Positions 1-9,323 of a DNA stretch of 64,000 nucleotides are shown piece after piece. How positions within the stretch are numbered: position 1 is the stretch's first letter; each line of letters begins with the position of its first letter. The DNA comes from Prevotella sp. UBA746 (GTDB lineage: Bacteria > Bacteroidota > Bacteroidia > Bacteroidales > Bacteroidaceae): assembly GCA_002298545.1 (NCBI GenBank), contig DBKQ01000028.1, forward strand, positions 49,917 through 113,916, read 5' to 3'. A model generated the notes under the pieces. It made no database searches, was not told where the DNA came from, and was given only the letters and a program-made list of their open reading frames with translations. Both the position numbers and the translations under genes were made by a program.

Positions 1-569
1 TCAAGGTATGGGTCAAGCATCTTGAGAGGACTGTAGAAATTCTGCATTATCTTGCGCAAGGTGCCAAGATTTTCCTTTTCGTGGACAACGTCAAGCAAAG
101 GCGCATCATACTCGTCGATGATGACTACGGCTTTCTGTCCGGTCTGTACTGATGCCTTCTTTACCAAGTCTGCCATTCTCGTGTTCGGCTCTCCACCGTC
201 GGCAGTCAGTCCGTATTCCTGTTCGTAAGGTTTCAGAATCCAATCGAGATACTTCACCAGCGACTCTGCATCAAAATGCTTCGCACCACTCATGTCGAAA
301 TGAAAAACAGGATGACATATCCACTTCTTCTCGTATTCTGCAATGGCAAGTCCCTTGAAAAGTTCCTTTTCTCCGGCGAAATAAGAGTGAAGCGTGGAGG
401 CAAAGAGAGATTTGCCGAACCGTCTCGGACGGCTCAGAAAGACGTATTTCATTTTCTTCCTCCTAAAATCGGCAATGTAGCCTGTTTTGTCTACATACAT
501 GTATTCGCCTTCGCGGATATTTCTGAAAGTCTGTATGCCTACTGGATAACAATTCACCATTTCACTCAT
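1..569 (-). CDS. AAA-ATPase-like / DUF1703 family protein, 3' part outside window
   Basis: The reverse strand is open from an ATG at 569 to the window edge (about 189 codons; the stop lies outside). The N-terminus has the look of the 'AAA-ATPase_like' plus PD-(D/E)XK (DUF1703) family: a short stretch ending in YVDKT, a Walker A-like SRPRRFGKS near residue 50 and a Walker B-like [11 protein letters not shown] near residue 155. The nuclease-like C-terminal half expected for the family (about 500-580 residues) is not visible. These orphan ATPases occur in many copies in Bacteroidales and their role is unknown. Start chosen at 569 ([15 protein letters not shown]); a second ATG lies three codons on. 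Upstream lies a private repeat array (743-881), the same layout seen at the other ATPase genes here. Confidence 0.85.
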   Translation of the reverse strand, partial: MSEMVNCYPVGIQTFRNIREGEYMYVDKTGYIADFRRKKMKYVFLSRPRRFGKSLFASTLHSYFAGEKELFKGLAIAEYEKKWICHPVFHFDMSGAKHFDAESLVKYLDWILKPYEQEYGLTADGGEPNTRMADLVKKASVQTGQKAVVIIDEYDAPLLDVVHEKENLGTLRKIMQNFYSPLKMLDPYL

Positions 570-742
570 AATTCTCCTGTTTTTTTATTTCCGCCGCTAA
601 GTTACAAAAAAAATCTGCAATACAAAAAATATACTGGTTTATAAACGAACATTCTATATCTCTATACCCGGCAGTTGCCCTTGCTGCAATATCTACAATC
701 TTGCTACAGGCATGGTGGCTGACTGCTCAGAAAGTGGAGACT

Positions 743-881
743 ATGATACTTTTATAATATTTATGATACTTTTAATGATACTTTCTGTAAAACAAACAGA
801 AAAGTATCATTCGCCATATCTTGTTGGTAATCATCATCTTAGAGTCTGTTTTCTATCGGTTAATGATACTTTGATACTTTT
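743..881. repeat. Short repeat array upstream of the DUF1703 ATPase
   Basis: The 10-mer ATGATACTTT occurs at 743-752, 763-772, 775-784 and 863-872, with an overlapping TGATACTTTT at 872-881 and an inverted copy at 801-810. The copies at 775 and 801 form a hairpin (775-788 with 796-810, one bulge). The array lies in the 490-base gap between the reverse-strand ATPase (start 569) and the forward glycosyltransferase. The rest of the gap, apart from the promoters near 996-1030, shows nothing I can name. Confidence 0.7.
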
Positions 882-995
882 CTGCTGAGAAAACTTTTTC
901 ATGCGGGACAGGAGACGTTACGTCATCCTACAGAATCATACAGGAGATAGGCTAAATCAGTAAAAGCAGGGGGAAAGGAGAAAACTTTTAAATTT

Positions 996-1030
996 TATAT
1001 TTGCAGTTAATCAATAAATTTCTAATTTTG
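996..1030 (+). promoter_or_regulatory. Tandem Bacteroidetes-type promoters for the glycosyltransferase pair
   Basis: Two -7 boxes are visible: TATATTTG at 996-1003 and TAATTTTG at 1023-1030. The TTG of the first (1001-1003) sits 19 bases before the second and could serve as its -33 element. The ATG of the glycosyltransferase follows at 1059. Confidence 0.6.
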
Positions 1031-1058
1031 CAGATATAAAAAGAAAAGGACAATAATC

Positions 1059-2333
1059 ATGAGAGTGCTGATTGTAAACACAAGCGAAAATACAGGTGGG
1101 GCGGCGGTTGCAGCCAACAGACTGAAGGAGGCGCTTAACAATAACGGGATAAAGGCAAAAATGCTCGTAAGAGACAAGATGACCGACGATATCACCGTGG
1201 CTGAGATGCCGAAGACATGGCGACAGGAATGGAACTTCCTGTGGGAACGTTTCGTTATTTATTGCCGACTGCATTTCAAACGCGACAACCTCTTCCAGAT
1301 AGACATCGCGAATGCCGGCACCGATATCACTAAGACCCGTGAGTTCCGCGAGGCAGACGTTATACATCTGAGCTGGATAAACCAGGGCATGCTCTCGATA
1401 AAGAACATACACAAGATTCTCGACAGTCATAAACCCGTGGTGTGGACGATGCACGACCTATGGCCAGCATCCTCCATATGCCACTATGCCAGGAAATGTC
1501 ACGGCTTCGAACGCCAGTGCGGCAACTGTCCGCTGCTACCGGGCGGAGGCTCAAAGAATGACCTCTCGGCAAAGGTGTGGCGCAAGAAAAAGTCAATCCT
1601 CGACCGCCACAGTATCCTCTTCGTGGCTTGCAGCAAATGGCTCGCCGGAAAGGCGATGAAGAGCGGACTGCTTGCCGGACAGAAGGTGCTCGACATTCCG
1701 AACCCTATAGATACCCGCATGTTCTGTCCAAGAAACCGGGAGGAAGCACGCCTGCAGGCAGTTCTGCCAGCCGACAAACGACTGATTCTCTTCGTATCGC
1801 AGCGAGTAACCGACAAGCGCAAGGGCATGGCATATTTCATTGCTGCCATGAACAAGATGGTAGAGGAACACCCGGAACTGAAAGAGAATACGGGAGTGGC
1901 AATACTCGGCGGACAGGCTGAGGAGATAGAAGGGAAACTGCCGTTGCCTACATATCCCTTAGGGTATGTAAACGACGAGAAGATAATTGTCAGCATATAC
2001 AACTCTGCAGATATCTTCGTATTGCCTTCGCTTGAAGACAATCTGCCGAACACCATAATGGAGGCAATGGCATGCGGAGTGCCGTGTGTAGGGTTCAACA
2101 CCGGCGGCATTCCGGAGATGATCGACCATCAGCGCAACGGATATGTGGCGGAGTATAAAAGTTCCGACGATTTGGCACGCGGCATGTACTGGACTCTCTT
2201 CGAGGCAGACCGCCAGTCGCTCTCCGAAGAGGCTGTGAAGAAGGTAAGCACATGCTATTCTCAACATTCCGTGGCAATGAGATATATTGAGGCTTATAAT
2301 CAGGCAATGGCTTTAAAACGATACAAGTTATGA
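1059..2333 (+). CDS. Family 4-type glycosyltransferase
   Basis: 424 residues, a normal length for GT-B fold glycosyltransferases. The N-terminus MRVLIVNTSENTGGAA is the typical first beta strand and Gly-rich loop. The acceptor half contains WTMHDLWP and a small Cys cluster (C-HYARKC-HGFERQCGNC, residues about 140-156) that resembles a metal-binding insertion seen in some Bacteroidetes GT4 enzymes. The C-terminal half has the nucleotide-sugar site: VLPSLEDNLPNTIMEAMACGVPCVGF-type motif with the E-x7-E spacing (about residues 325-350) and NPID in the linker. Expected role: transfer of a sugar from an NDP-sugar during surface glycan synthesis; the sugar is not predictable. The stop overlaps the next start by four bases (ATGA), so the two are probably translated together. 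Confidence 0.9.
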   Translation: MRVLIVNTSENTGGAAVAANRLKEALNNNGIKAKMLVRDKMTDDITVAEMPKTWRQEWNFLWERFVIYCRLHFKRDNLFQIDIANAGTDITKTREFREADVIHLSWINQGMLSIKNIHKILDSHKPVVWTMHDLWPASSICHYARKCHGFERQCGNCPLLPGGGSKNDLSAKVWRKKKSILDRHSILFVACSKWLAGKAMKSGLLAGQKVLDIPNPIDTRMFCPRNREEARLQAVLPADKRLILFVSQRVTDKRKGMAYFIAAMNKMVEEHPELKENTGVAILGGQAEEIEGKLPLPTYPLGYVNDEKIIVSIYNSADIFVLPSLEDNLPNTIMEAMACGVPCVGFNTGGIPEMIDHQRNGYVAEYKSSDDLARGMYWTLFEADRQSLSEEAVKKVSTCYSQHSVAMRYIEAYNQAMALKRYKL

Positions 2334-3133
2334 TAAAGATTACTCTTATTACGGTGACTTACAATGCCCAGGAGGTCTTGCAGCCGACGCTCGACAGCGT
2401 CTTCCGCCAGACCTACCCGGCTATTGAACATATTATTATCGACGGCGTGTCGACTGACAAGACGGCTGCCATGGCGAAGGATTATATGGAGCGCTCTATG
2501 GCTTCCGACTGCGGACATGAGGTTAGGCTCCTCGTTGAGGCCGACAATGGTATATACGATGCCATGAACAAGGGATTGCGACTTGCCACCGGCGATTATG
2601 TATGCTTCCTGAATGCCGGCGATGCATTGCACTCTGCCGATACGATAGCGGAGCTGGTACACAACACTTGTGTTGACAGTTATATTACCGAGGATGACGG
2701 CAAGACACGCCTGCCGGCAGTGCTGTATGGCGAAACGGATATTGTGGATGCCGACCGCCATTTCCTTTACCATCGTCGCTTGTCAACACCGGAGACGCTT
2801 ACGTGGCGGTCATTTAAAAACGGAATGCTCGTGTGTCATCAGGCATTCTATGCCCGTACGGATATTGCCAAGCGCATGCCGTTTAATTTAGAATATCGCT
2901 TTTCGGCAGATTTCGACTGGTGTATTCGCATTATGAAATGTGCCGAGGAGATGCGCCTGCCGCTTGTCGACAGTCATATCGTCGTTGCCGATTATCTTAA
3001 AGAAGGAACGACGACACGTAATCACCGGGCATCGCTGAAGGAGCGTTTCCGTATCATGGCAGCGTATTACGGATTTGTCTCCACAAGTATGCGCCATTTA
3101 TGGTTTCTGGCAAGAACAGTGTTGAAAAGATAA
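2330..3133 (+). CDS. Family 2 glycosyltransferase
   Basis: 267 residues. The N-terminal ITLITVTYNAQEVLQPTLDSVFRQTYPAIEHIIIDGVSTDKT is a classic GT2 (GT-A fold) opening with the first nucleotide-binding Asp in IIIDG, and FLNAGDALH (about residue 105) supplies the D-x-D-like metal motif region. The acceptor part has FSADFDWCIRIMK, a common WcaA-like ED/DFD motif. It starts inside the stop of the upstream GT4 gene. Together they look like a short two-gene glycan unit, not a full polysaccharide locus: no polymerase or flippase is next to it. No membrane segment is obvious, so cytoplasmic or peripheral. Confidence 0.9.
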   Translation: MIKITLITVTYNAQEVLQPTLDSVFRQTYPAIEHIIIDGVSTDKTAAMAKDYMERSMASDCGHEVRLLVEADNGIYDAMNKGLRLATGDYVCFLNAGDALHSADTIAELVHNTCVDSYITEDDGKTRLPAVLYGETDIVDADRHFLYHRRLSTPETLTWRSFKNGMLVCHQAFYARTDIAKRMPFNLEYRFSADFDWCIRIMKCAEEMRLPLVDSHIVVADYLKEGTTTRNHRASLKERFRIMAAYYGFVSTSMRHLWFLARTVLKR

Positions 3134-3218
3134 TTGCTGCCGTACTTATAAATAGGTATTTTATTGTGTATTATAGTTAAATAAGGTAATATTATTACTG
3201 CTTTATTTATAAAAACAA

Positions 3219-3226
3219 TATCTTTG
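3219..3226 (+). promoter_or_regulatory. -7 box for the Lys/Cys-rich protein gene
   Basis: TATCTTTG at 3219-3226 matches TAnnTTTG. It predicts a leader of roughly 90 bases before the ATG at 3324. I see no riboswitch fold I can name in that leader. Confidence 0.55.
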
Positions 3227-3323
3227 CAGCGGGTTGTATGGGGAAGAGCCTGTGTAGGTTGTCCCTATATGTCGGCCACTGATATAGAAAACAATAAAAG
3301 ATAATAAAGAAAGGAAACGAAAA

Positions 3324-3674
3324 ATGAAAAAGTCAATTATGATGGCAGTTGTTATGGCTGCTCTTTGTGTTTCAACAAACGTAAATGCACAGGCTGTTCA
3401 GAAGGTTTGCGAGAAGACTCAGAAAGCTTGTACTAAGGCTTGCGACAAGGCAGACAAGGCTTGCAAGAAGGCAGACAAGGCTTGCAAGAAGGCAGACAAA
3501 TGCTGCAAGGCTAAGGTGAATGCCGCTACTGCCGCTACTGCTCAGGCTGGCAAGGCTGTAAAGGCTAAGGCTGAGTGCTGCAAGAAGGACGCCAAGGCTG
3601 TAAAGGCTACTGCCGACTGCTGCAAGAAAGAGGCTAAGGCCGTTAAGGCTGCTTGCAAGAACTGCAAGAAGTAG
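3324..3674 (+). CDS. Small secreted Ala/Lys/Cys-rich repeat protein
   Basis: 116 residues. Residues 1-23 look like a Sec signal peptide ending in VNAQA. The mature part is nearly all Ala, Lys, Cys and Asp, with a seven-residue repeat of the type KKADKAC (three adjacent copies) and later double-Cys motifs (KCC, ECC, DCC, KCC-like), about 13 cysteines in 94 residues. The DNA shows the matching 21-base tandem repeat. A helical, strongly basic, thiol-rich exported protein is suggested; metal or anion binding is possible but not shown. I do not recognise a named family. It stands alone with its own promoter and a strong terminator downstream. Confidence 0.75.
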   Translation: MKKSIMMAVVMAALCVSTNVNAQAVQKVCEKTQKACTKACDKADKACKKADKACKKADKCCKAKVNAATAATAQAGKAVKAKAECCKKDAKAVKATADCCKKEAKAVKAACKNCKK

Positions 3675-3810
3675 TAATAAACTGAAACCCGCCCTAAAAC
3701 CCACCCTGGCCCTCCCGAAGGGAGGGAATGGGGATTACCTACCAATCTTGGCTCTATCGAAGGGAGAAAATGGGGATTATCCATATGGGGATGGAAAAAC
3801 AACGAAAAAA

Positions 3811-3844
3811 GGCTGCATGGCATAAGTCATGCAGCCTTTGTTTT
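3811..3844. terminator. Bidirectional terminator between convergent genes
   Basis: Perfect stem GGCTGCATG (3811-3819) with CATGCAGCC (3828-3836), followed by TTTGTTTT and preceded by a run of A, so it can serve both the Lys/Cys-rich gene and the reverse-strand M23 peptidase. The 130 bases before it contain a partly repeated GAAGGGAG-AATGGGGATTA phrase (about 3718-3780). Confidence 0.8.
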
Positions 3845-3876
3845 GCCTCCCGATATCGGGAGACTATAGCTATTGC

Positions 3877-4806
3877 TTAAGAGTATCTTAGGATTTGTCC
3901 TGGCTTTACGCGCTGGTTCTTGCTCAAGTGGTTAAGCTTGCAGATTTGCTCTACAGTAGTGCCGCGTTTGCGTGCTATGCTGAATAGAGTCTCGCCCTTT
4001 GCCACTTTGTGGTAGCGCACGTCGCCACCTTCGATATTGTTTCCAACCTTCGTGTCGTTGTCGTTGCCCATAGCAAGGTCGTCGTTCTTTCCGCGGTTAC
4101 GGGTGGCAGCGAGCGACTCGCGGTCGTATGTGCTGCGGCGGAAGAGATAGTTGTCGCCGGTAACATCCTGGTTCTTGAAGTCGAACATCAGTGCCGGGTT
4201 CAGTGCTACTCCGCAGAGGCGGGTTTCGAAATGGAGGTGAGAACCGGTGCTTCGTCCGGTGTTGCCGCCAAGTCCGATAGGGTCTCCGGCATGTACGGTC
4301 TGGTCTTCGTCGACAAGTTGTTTCGACATGTGTCCGTAGATAGTCTCCAGTCCGTTGTGGTGGCGTATAACGACGTAGTTGCCGTATCCACCCGATTCAT
4401 ATCTTACGATTCTTACTTTTCCGTCGAAAGCGGCGCGGATAGTGTCGCCGATATAAACCTTTATGTCAAGTCCTTTGTGCATTCTTCCCCAGCGGCTGCC
4501 GAAGTTGGAAGTGATGATGCGACTTGTCGTAGGCATGCAGAAGTGTCTTAGATTGATGTTGAAAGAGTCTGGCAATTCTGTAGCGCGGTGAGCATAGCGG
4601 TTGTTCCATTCCTTGTATAGTTGTGCCGATGGAGCTTCGTTCTGTTCTCTTTGTACGATATTTCTCAGTGCCAGGGTGTCTACTGCCTTGAGCTTCTTGT
4701 CTACCGGTGCCTGTCTTGCCAACAGGTCTTGTGCTGTAGCAGGAATCGTGGCAAGCGCCATGACAGCAGTTATTGCTAATGTTTTAATTGTCTTTCTTAA
4801 TTGCAT
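3877..4806 (-). CDS. Secreted M23 peptidase with C-terminal LysM domain
   Basis: 309 residues with a signal peptide (ends near ATAQD, residue 26). The M23 (lysostaphin-like) domain spans about residues 95-210 and has the zinc motifs: MHKGLD (HxxxD), and HLHFE, plus GYGNYVVIRHHNGLETIYGHMS. A single LysM domain occupies the last 45 residues (KVAKGETLFSIARKRGTTVEQICKLNHL). Predicted to bind and cut peptidoglycan cross-bridges or stem peptides in the periplasm, or to act as an EnvC/NlpD-type amidase activator; the intact HxxxD and HxH residues favour real catalysis. Convergent with the Lys/Cys-rich gene. Confidence 0.92.
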   Translation of the reverse strand: MQLRKTIKTLAITAVMALATIPATAQDLLARQAPVDKKLKAVDTLALRNIVQREQNEAPSAQLYKEWNNRYAHRATELPDSFNINLRHFCMPTTSRIITSNFGSRWGRMHKGLDIKVYIGDTIRAAFDGKVRIVRYESGGYGNYVVIRHHNGLETIYGHMSKQLVDEDQTVHAGDPIGLGGNTGRSTGSHLHFETRLCGVALNPALMFDFKNQDVTGDNYLFRRSTYDRESLAATRNRGKNDDLAMGNDNDTKVGNNIEGGDVRYHKVAKGETLFSIARKRGTTVEQICKLNHLSKNQRVKPGQILRYS

Positions 4807-4929
4807 AATTAATTTTTAAGTTTAATGCCTCGCAAATAGGTGTTGCAAGTGCATTATGTGTGATTAAGGTTAATCATTATGATGGATATTAAGAAACCAA
4901 TATTCGTCATGATGATTACAAATACGCTG

Positions 4930-4937
4930 CAAAGATA
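4930..4937 (-). promoter_or_regulatory. -7 box for the M23 peptidase gene
   Basis: CAAAGATA on the + strand reads TATCTTTG on the reverse strand, giving a leader of about 115 bases. The rest of the 4807-5064 gap is A+T-rich without other recognisable signals. Confidence 0.5.
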
Positions 4938-5064
4938 GTAAAAATATTTTAATGTTGTATGTCACTTAACAGTTTTTAGTGTGCCTTTAACATATTGGCT
5001 TGCGTCGTAATGTGCTAATTATTAGCATAATCCGATATGCTTAGAGTTGCTGTATGGTGTGTTT

Positions 5065-7161
5065 TTATGATATTGCCGCCCAGTTGATGTTAGTCTTTCG
5101 CAGGGCTGCGAGACGTTGCCAAAGCAGACTGTTTTCTGCCTTGTCGCAATTCGGGTCGTTGTCGATAATGTGTTGTGCTTCGTCGCGTGCCATTTGCACT
5201 ATTTGTCCGTCGCGAGCGATATCTGCTATCTTCAGGTCGAAAGCCATTCCGCTCTGCTGTGTACCCTCTAAATCGCCCGGTCCACGCAGTTTTAGGTCTG
5301 CCTCGGCGATAAGGAAGCCGTCGTTCGTGTCGCACATTATATCGATGCGGCGCTTTGTTTCCTTTGTCAATTGTGGCTTCGTTACGAGGATGCAGTACGA
5401 CTGGCTCGCTCCTCGTCCCACGCGTCCTCTGAGCTGGTGTAGCTGAGAGAGTCCGAAGCGTTCTGCATTGAGTATTACCATAACCGAGGCGTTCGGTACG
5501 TTTACTCCAACCTCGATGACAGTAGTTGCGACGAGAATCTGGGTTTCTCCGTTAACAAACTTTTGCATCTCTTCCTCTTTCTCGGCAGATTTCATCTTGC
5601 CGTGAACTTTGCTGAGTCTGAATTCCGGGAAGATTTCTTTCAGACTTTCGAATCCCTCTTCAAGATTCTGCAAGTCGAGCTTTTCGCTTTCCTTTATAAG
5701 TGGGAAAACGATATAAACCTGTCTGCCCTCGCGAATCTGCTGTCGGATGCCGTTATACAGGCTTGTTGTCTGGTTATTGTATTTGTGGAGTGTCACCACG
5801 GGTTTCCTGCCCGGCGGCAGTTGGTCGATAATACTGACGTCGAGGTCGCCGTAGATTGTCATGGCAAGTGTTCGCGGTATCGGAGTGGCAGTCATTACAA
5901 GCACGTGAGGCGGGTTCTTGCTCTTGCTCCACAGCTTTGCACGTTGTGCTACGCCGAACCGGTGTTGTTCGTCGACGACGACGAGACCGAGCCGGCAGAA
6001 CTGTACCGTATCCTCTATTACGGCATGTGTGCCGACAAGGATATTAATACTTCCGTCGATAAGTCCGGCAAGCACTTCCTTGCGCTTTTTCCCTTTCACG
6101 ATACCCGTCAGCATCTCCACCCGAACATCCATATCTCCGAGAAACTCCCTTATCGTGGCAAGGTGTTGTTCGGCAAGAATTTCAGTAGGAGCCATGATGC
6201 AAGCCTGGTAGTTGTTGTCGAGAGCGATGAGCATAGTCATAAGAGCCACGAGGGTCTTTCCGCTACCCACGTCGCCTTGCAGCAGTCTGTTCATCTGTTT
6301 GCCGCTGCCCAAGTCGCGGCGTATCTCCCTCATCACCCTTTTCTGAGCTTCGGTCAGAGGGAAGGGCAGATGGTTAGAGTAGAAATCGTTGAATATCTTG
6401 CCTATGTGCTGAAATACGTATCCGCGGTATTTCCGTTTCTGGTCGGAGGCATATCTGAGAATATTCAGCTGCACGTAGAAGAGTTCCTCGAACTTGAGTC
6501 TCATTTGGGCATTGGCAAGGTCGGCACTGTTTTTCGGGTAATGGATATTTCTCATTGCCGTGTCTCTCGAAACCAGTCTTAGTCGCTTTGCGATAAACGG
6601 CGGCAAGGTTTCAGCCAAGGGCTGATCCATCCGTTCCAATATGTTTTTTGTGATTTTTTCTATTGAGCGAGAGGTCAGTCCGACTTTCTTCATCTTTTCC
6701 GTTGTGGAGTAGTAGGGTTGCATGCCCATCTGCGACAGTTGCAGGTCGTCGGCTTTATCGATGTCGGGATGGGCGAACTGGTATCTGCCGTTGAAAACAG
6801 AAGGTTTGCCGAAAACGATATATTCGATATTCTCCTTATATTGTTGGGTGGCATATTTAATGCCGGAGAACCATACGAGATCCACCACTCCCGTGCCGTC
6901 GGAGAAATGTGCCACGAGGCGTTTCTTGCGCCCGCCAGACAATTCCTCAAAGCTCAATATCCTTCCCTTAATCTGAATAAACGGCAGTTCGCCGCTCATG
7001 TCTACAATGCGGTATATATGAGTGCGGTCAACATATTTGTAGGGGTAATATTCCAGAAGGTCGGATATAGATTCTATACCCAACTCCTTCTGGAGTATTT
7101 CCTTTTTCTTCGGACCAACGCCCGGCATGTATTGAATGTCTTGGTTAAGAATATCGAGCAC
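5065..7161 (-). CDS. recG: ATP-dependent DNA helicase RecG
   Basis: 698 residues, the usual RecG length. The N-terminal wedge/OB domain (about 1-240) begins with LNQDIQYMPGVGPKKKEILQKELGI. Helicase motifs follow in order: Q-motif region FPLTEAQKRV, Walker A GDVGSGKT, Walker B VVDEQHRFG, TATPIPRTLAMT, then in the second RecA lobe QILVATTVIEVGVNVPNAS and QLRGRVGRG. It reverses stalled replication forks and processes branched recombination intermediates in the cytoplasm. It is the last gene of a reverse-strand run pdxJ-(DJ-1)-ispD-recG; only 11 bases separate it from ispD. Confidence 0.97.
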   Translation of the reverse strand: MLDILNQDIQYMPGVGPKKKEILQKELGIESISDLLEYYPYKYVDRTHIYRIVDMSGELPFIQIKGRILSFEELSGGRKKRLVAHFSDGTGVVDLVWFSGIKYATQQYKENIEYIVFGKPSVFNGRYQFAHPDIDKADDLQLSQMGMQPYYSTTEKMKKVGLTSRSIEKITKNILERMDQPLAETLPPFIAKRLRLVSRDTAMRNIHYPKNSADLANAQMRLKFEELFYVQLNILRYASDQKRKYRGYVFQHIGKIFNDFYSNHLPFPLTEAQKRVMREIRRDLGSGKQMNRLLQGDVGSGKTLVALMTMLIALDNNYQACIMAPTEILAEQHLATIREFLGDMDVRVEMLTGIVKGKKRKEVLAGLIDGSINILVGTHAVIEDTVQFCRLGLVVVDEQHRFGVAQRAKLWSKSKNPPHVLVMTATPIPRTLAMTIYGDLDVSIIDQLPPGRKPVVTLHKYNNQTTSLYNGIRQQIREGRQVYIVFPLIKESEKLDLQNLEEGFESLKEIFPEFRLSKVHGKMKSAEKEEEMQKFVNGETQILVATTVIEVGVNVPNASVMVILNAERFGLSQLHQLRGRVGRGASQSYCILVTKPQLTKETKRRIDIMCDTNDGFLIAEADLKLRGPGDLEGTQQSGMAFDLKIADIARDGQIVQMARDEAQHIIDNDPNCDKAENSLLWQRLAALRKTNINWAAIS

Positions 7162-7172
7162 TTGTCTGATTT

Positions 7173-7931
7173 TTATAAGTTATACGACGGGTCTTGTGAG
7201 ATAATGGCTTCACCCACGGCAATGTCGAAGGGAGTAGTGATTTTTATGTTCTCTTCGTTGCCCTCAACGAGAGCCACGCTGTGTCCGTCGTGTTCCACTA
7301 CAGAAGCATCGTCGGTAAACTCCTTCATGTATTCCTGTCGGTAAGCCATTTTAAGCACATCGATGTTGAAAGTCTGTGGAGTCTGCACAATACGGTATTC
7401 GTCTCTTTGCACGGTCTCCGACATCAGTTCGCCGCTGATCTTCAATGCCGTTATACTGTCGATGTCGTATAAAGACTTCGGGGCATCAACCTTGTATAAA
7501 TGTCGTAGAGTCTCGACTACCGGAATAACAGGAACGGCAGCACCGCTTTTCATTGCCTCCTTGCATGTGCGGTGGATAGTTCCTCCAGACACAAACGGTC
7601 TAACGCCATCGTGTACGCAAATCGTTCCACAAGCATTGTCAGGAATACAGTCAAGTCCGTTCTTTACCGAGTGGAAACGTGTCTCTCCTCCGTTGGCAAT
7701 CGTCAGCGGTTCATTGAAAGAATATTTCTCGCAAAGTTCCTTCCAGTATTCCTGTTGCTCTTTAGGCAATACGAGGATTATCTTCATCTTGTCGCTATAG
7801 CTTCTGAAACAGCGTATTGTGCGCATCAAGACAGGCATTCCACCGATGGGCAAGAATTGCTTGGGCACCTCAGTTCCCATTCGTGTTCCTTTCCCTCCGG
7901 CAACGATGATAACGTATTCGGTATACTCCAT
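7173..7931 (-). CDS. ispD: 2-C-methyl-D-erythritol 4-phosphate cytidylyltransferase
   Basis: 252 residues. The CTP-binding loop [22 protein letters not shown] is at the N-terminus; the MEP pathway motifs [10 protein letters not shown] and [11 protein letters not shown] are present. IspD joins CTP and MEP to make CDP-ME in isoprenoid synthesis. Six bases separate it from the upstream DJ-1 gene and 11 from recG, consistent with one transcript. Confidence 0.95.
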   Translation of the reverse strand: MEYTEYVIIVAGGKGTRMGTEVPKQFLPIGGMPVLMRTIRCFRSYSDKMKIILVLPKEQQEYWKELCEKYSFNEPLTIANGGETRFHSVKNGLDCIPDNACGTICVHDGVRPFVSGGTIHRTCKEAMKSGAAVPVIPVVETLRHLYKVDAPKSLYDIDSITALKISGELMSETVQRDEYRIVQTPQTFNIDVLKMAYRQEYMKEFTDDASVVEHDGHSVALVEGNEENIKITTPFDIAVGEAIISQDPSYNL

Positions 7932-7937
7932 AACTTC

Positions 7938-8504
7938 CTATTTTTTATCCATCAGATGGAGATACATCATTCCTTCAGCAACGTCGTGTGCTGTTTTCTC
8001 GTCGGTAAGCATAGCGAGCAGAGCGTATGCATAGGGCAGGGTAGCTGCCGGTCCCTCACCGGTAACGACATTTCCGTCAACGGTATACAGTTCGTGTGTA
8101 TATTCCGCCCCTTCGAGGTATTTCTCGAATCCCGGATAACAGGTGGCGCGTTTTCCCTTTACAATACCTAAAGAGCCGAAGACCAGCGGTGCGGCACAGA
8201 TAGCTGCAACGAGCTTTCCACTTTCAAACTGTTTCAGTATAGCCTTACGCACACCCTCGTGGTCGTTCAGGTTAGTTGCACCAGGCAGTCCGCCGGGCAG
8301 CATCAGCAAGTCGGCATCGCTGAAGTCGTTGCCTTCAAATTTCAGGTCAGCCTTGATTGTTACTCCATGAGCCATTTCTACGAATTCAGAATCGTTGATG
8401 CTCACGGTCTTTACCTCCACTCCGCCGCGGCGGAAGATGTCAACGGGGATAAGAGATTCAATCTCCTCCGATCCGTTGGCGAGGAACATATAAACTTTTG
8501 CCAT
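7938..8504 (-). CDS. DJ-1/PfpI (YajL-like) family protein
   Basis: 188 residues. The sequence fits the DJ-1/ThiJ/PfpI fold: FLANGSEEIESLIPVDIFRRGG at the start, the glutamate near residue 15 that pairs with the nucleophile, LLMLPGGLPGATNL, and the nucleophile elbow AAICAAPLVFGSLG with the conserved Cys near residue 105. Relatives act as protein or nucleotide deglycases or redox-sensitive chaperones; which applies here is not decided by sequence. It lies inside the pdxJ-ispD-recG run. Confidence 0.88.
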   Translation of the reverse strand: MAKVYMFLANGSEEIESLIPVDIFRRGGVEVKTVSINDSEFVEMAHGVTIKADLKFEGNDFSDADLLMLPGGLPGATNLNDHEGVRKAILKQFESGKLVAAICAAPLVFGSLGIVKGKRATCYPGFEKYLEGAEYTHELYTVDGNVVTGEGPAATLPYAYALLAMLTDEKTAHDVAEGMMYLHLMDKK

Positions 8505-8523
8505 AATATTAAAGTTTTAAGGG

Positions 8524-9237
8524 TTATTTCAAGCAGTCGAGATATTTCTCGATAGTATTTTTCAGTCCGATATACAGTGCATCGCAAATAAGCGCATGAC
8601 CGATGCTCACCTCGTCGGTCCATGGAATCATCTTGTGGTAGTAAGCCAGATTAACGAGGCTCAGGTCGTGTCCGGCGTTAAGTCCCAGTCCTATCTCCCT
8701 TGCAGCCACGGCAGCATCAACGAAAGGTTTGATGGCTTCCTCGCGATTGCGTTCATAGTTGGCTGCATAAGGTTCGGTGTATAGTTCCACCCTGTCGGCA
8801 CCACATTCCTTGGCACCTCTCACCATTTCGGCAGAAGGGTCAACAAAGATGCTCGTGCGAATGCCGGCTTCCTTAAATCTGCCCACGACATCCGTCAGGA
8901 ATCCCTTGTTCTCTATAGTGTCCCAGCCGTGGTTGCTCGTGAGCTGAGCGTCGCCGTCCGGCACGAGTGTTACCTGTGTCGGCACCACTTCAAGTACGAG
9001 TTCTATATATTTCTCGATAGGGTTTCCCTCGATATTGAATTCCGTTGTGATAAGCGGTTTAATTTCCCTTACATCCTGATAGCGGATATGCCGTTCGTCA
9101 GGACGTGGATGAACTGTTATTCCCTGGGCTCCGAAGAGTTGGCAGTCTTGTGCCACTTTCTCTACATCTGGATTGTTTCCGCCTCTTGAATTTCTCAAGG
9201 TCGCTACCTTGTTGATGTTTACACTTAACTTTGTCAT
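8524..9237 (-). CDS. pdxJ: Pyridoxine 5'-phosphate synthase
   Basis: 237 residues, typical. It starts TKLSVNINKVATLRNSRGGNNPD and has GITVHPRPDERHI, which carries the catalytic His and phosphate-site residues, plus GLGLNAGHDLSL near the C-terminal active site. It condenses 1-deoxyxylulose 5-phosphate with 3-amino-2-oxopropyl phosphate in vitamin B6 synthesis. First gene of the reverse-strand run and divergent from nadK. Confidence 0.96.
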   Translation of the reverse strand: MTKLSVNINKVATLRNSRGGNNPDVEKVAQDCQLFGAQGITVHPRPDERHIRYQDVREIKPLITTEFNIEGNPIEKYIELVLEVVPTQVTLVPDGDAQLTSNHGWDTIENKGFLTDVVGRFKEAGIRTSIFVDPSAEMVRGAKECGADRVELYTEPYAANYERNREEAIKPFVDAAVAAREIGLGLNAGHDLSLVNLAYYHKMIPWTDEVSIGHALICDALYIGLKNTIEKYLDCLK

Positions 9238-9323
9238 ATCAAATTAGTTTGTTAATAACACCATGTCCCGTCTTTCGTTTCTTTCCGGCAGACAAGGACT
9301 TCTTTATGTTTGTATTTATTGTC

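Noticed and set aside
3372..3704. Leu/Ser-rich reverse frame opposite the Lys/Cys-rich gene
   Set aside because: Mirror of the 21-base repeat; no promoter on that strand and the forward gene has signal peptide, promoter and terminator.
5563..6582. 339-codon forward frame inside recG
   Set aside because: Antisense to the helicase motifs; no family resemblance.
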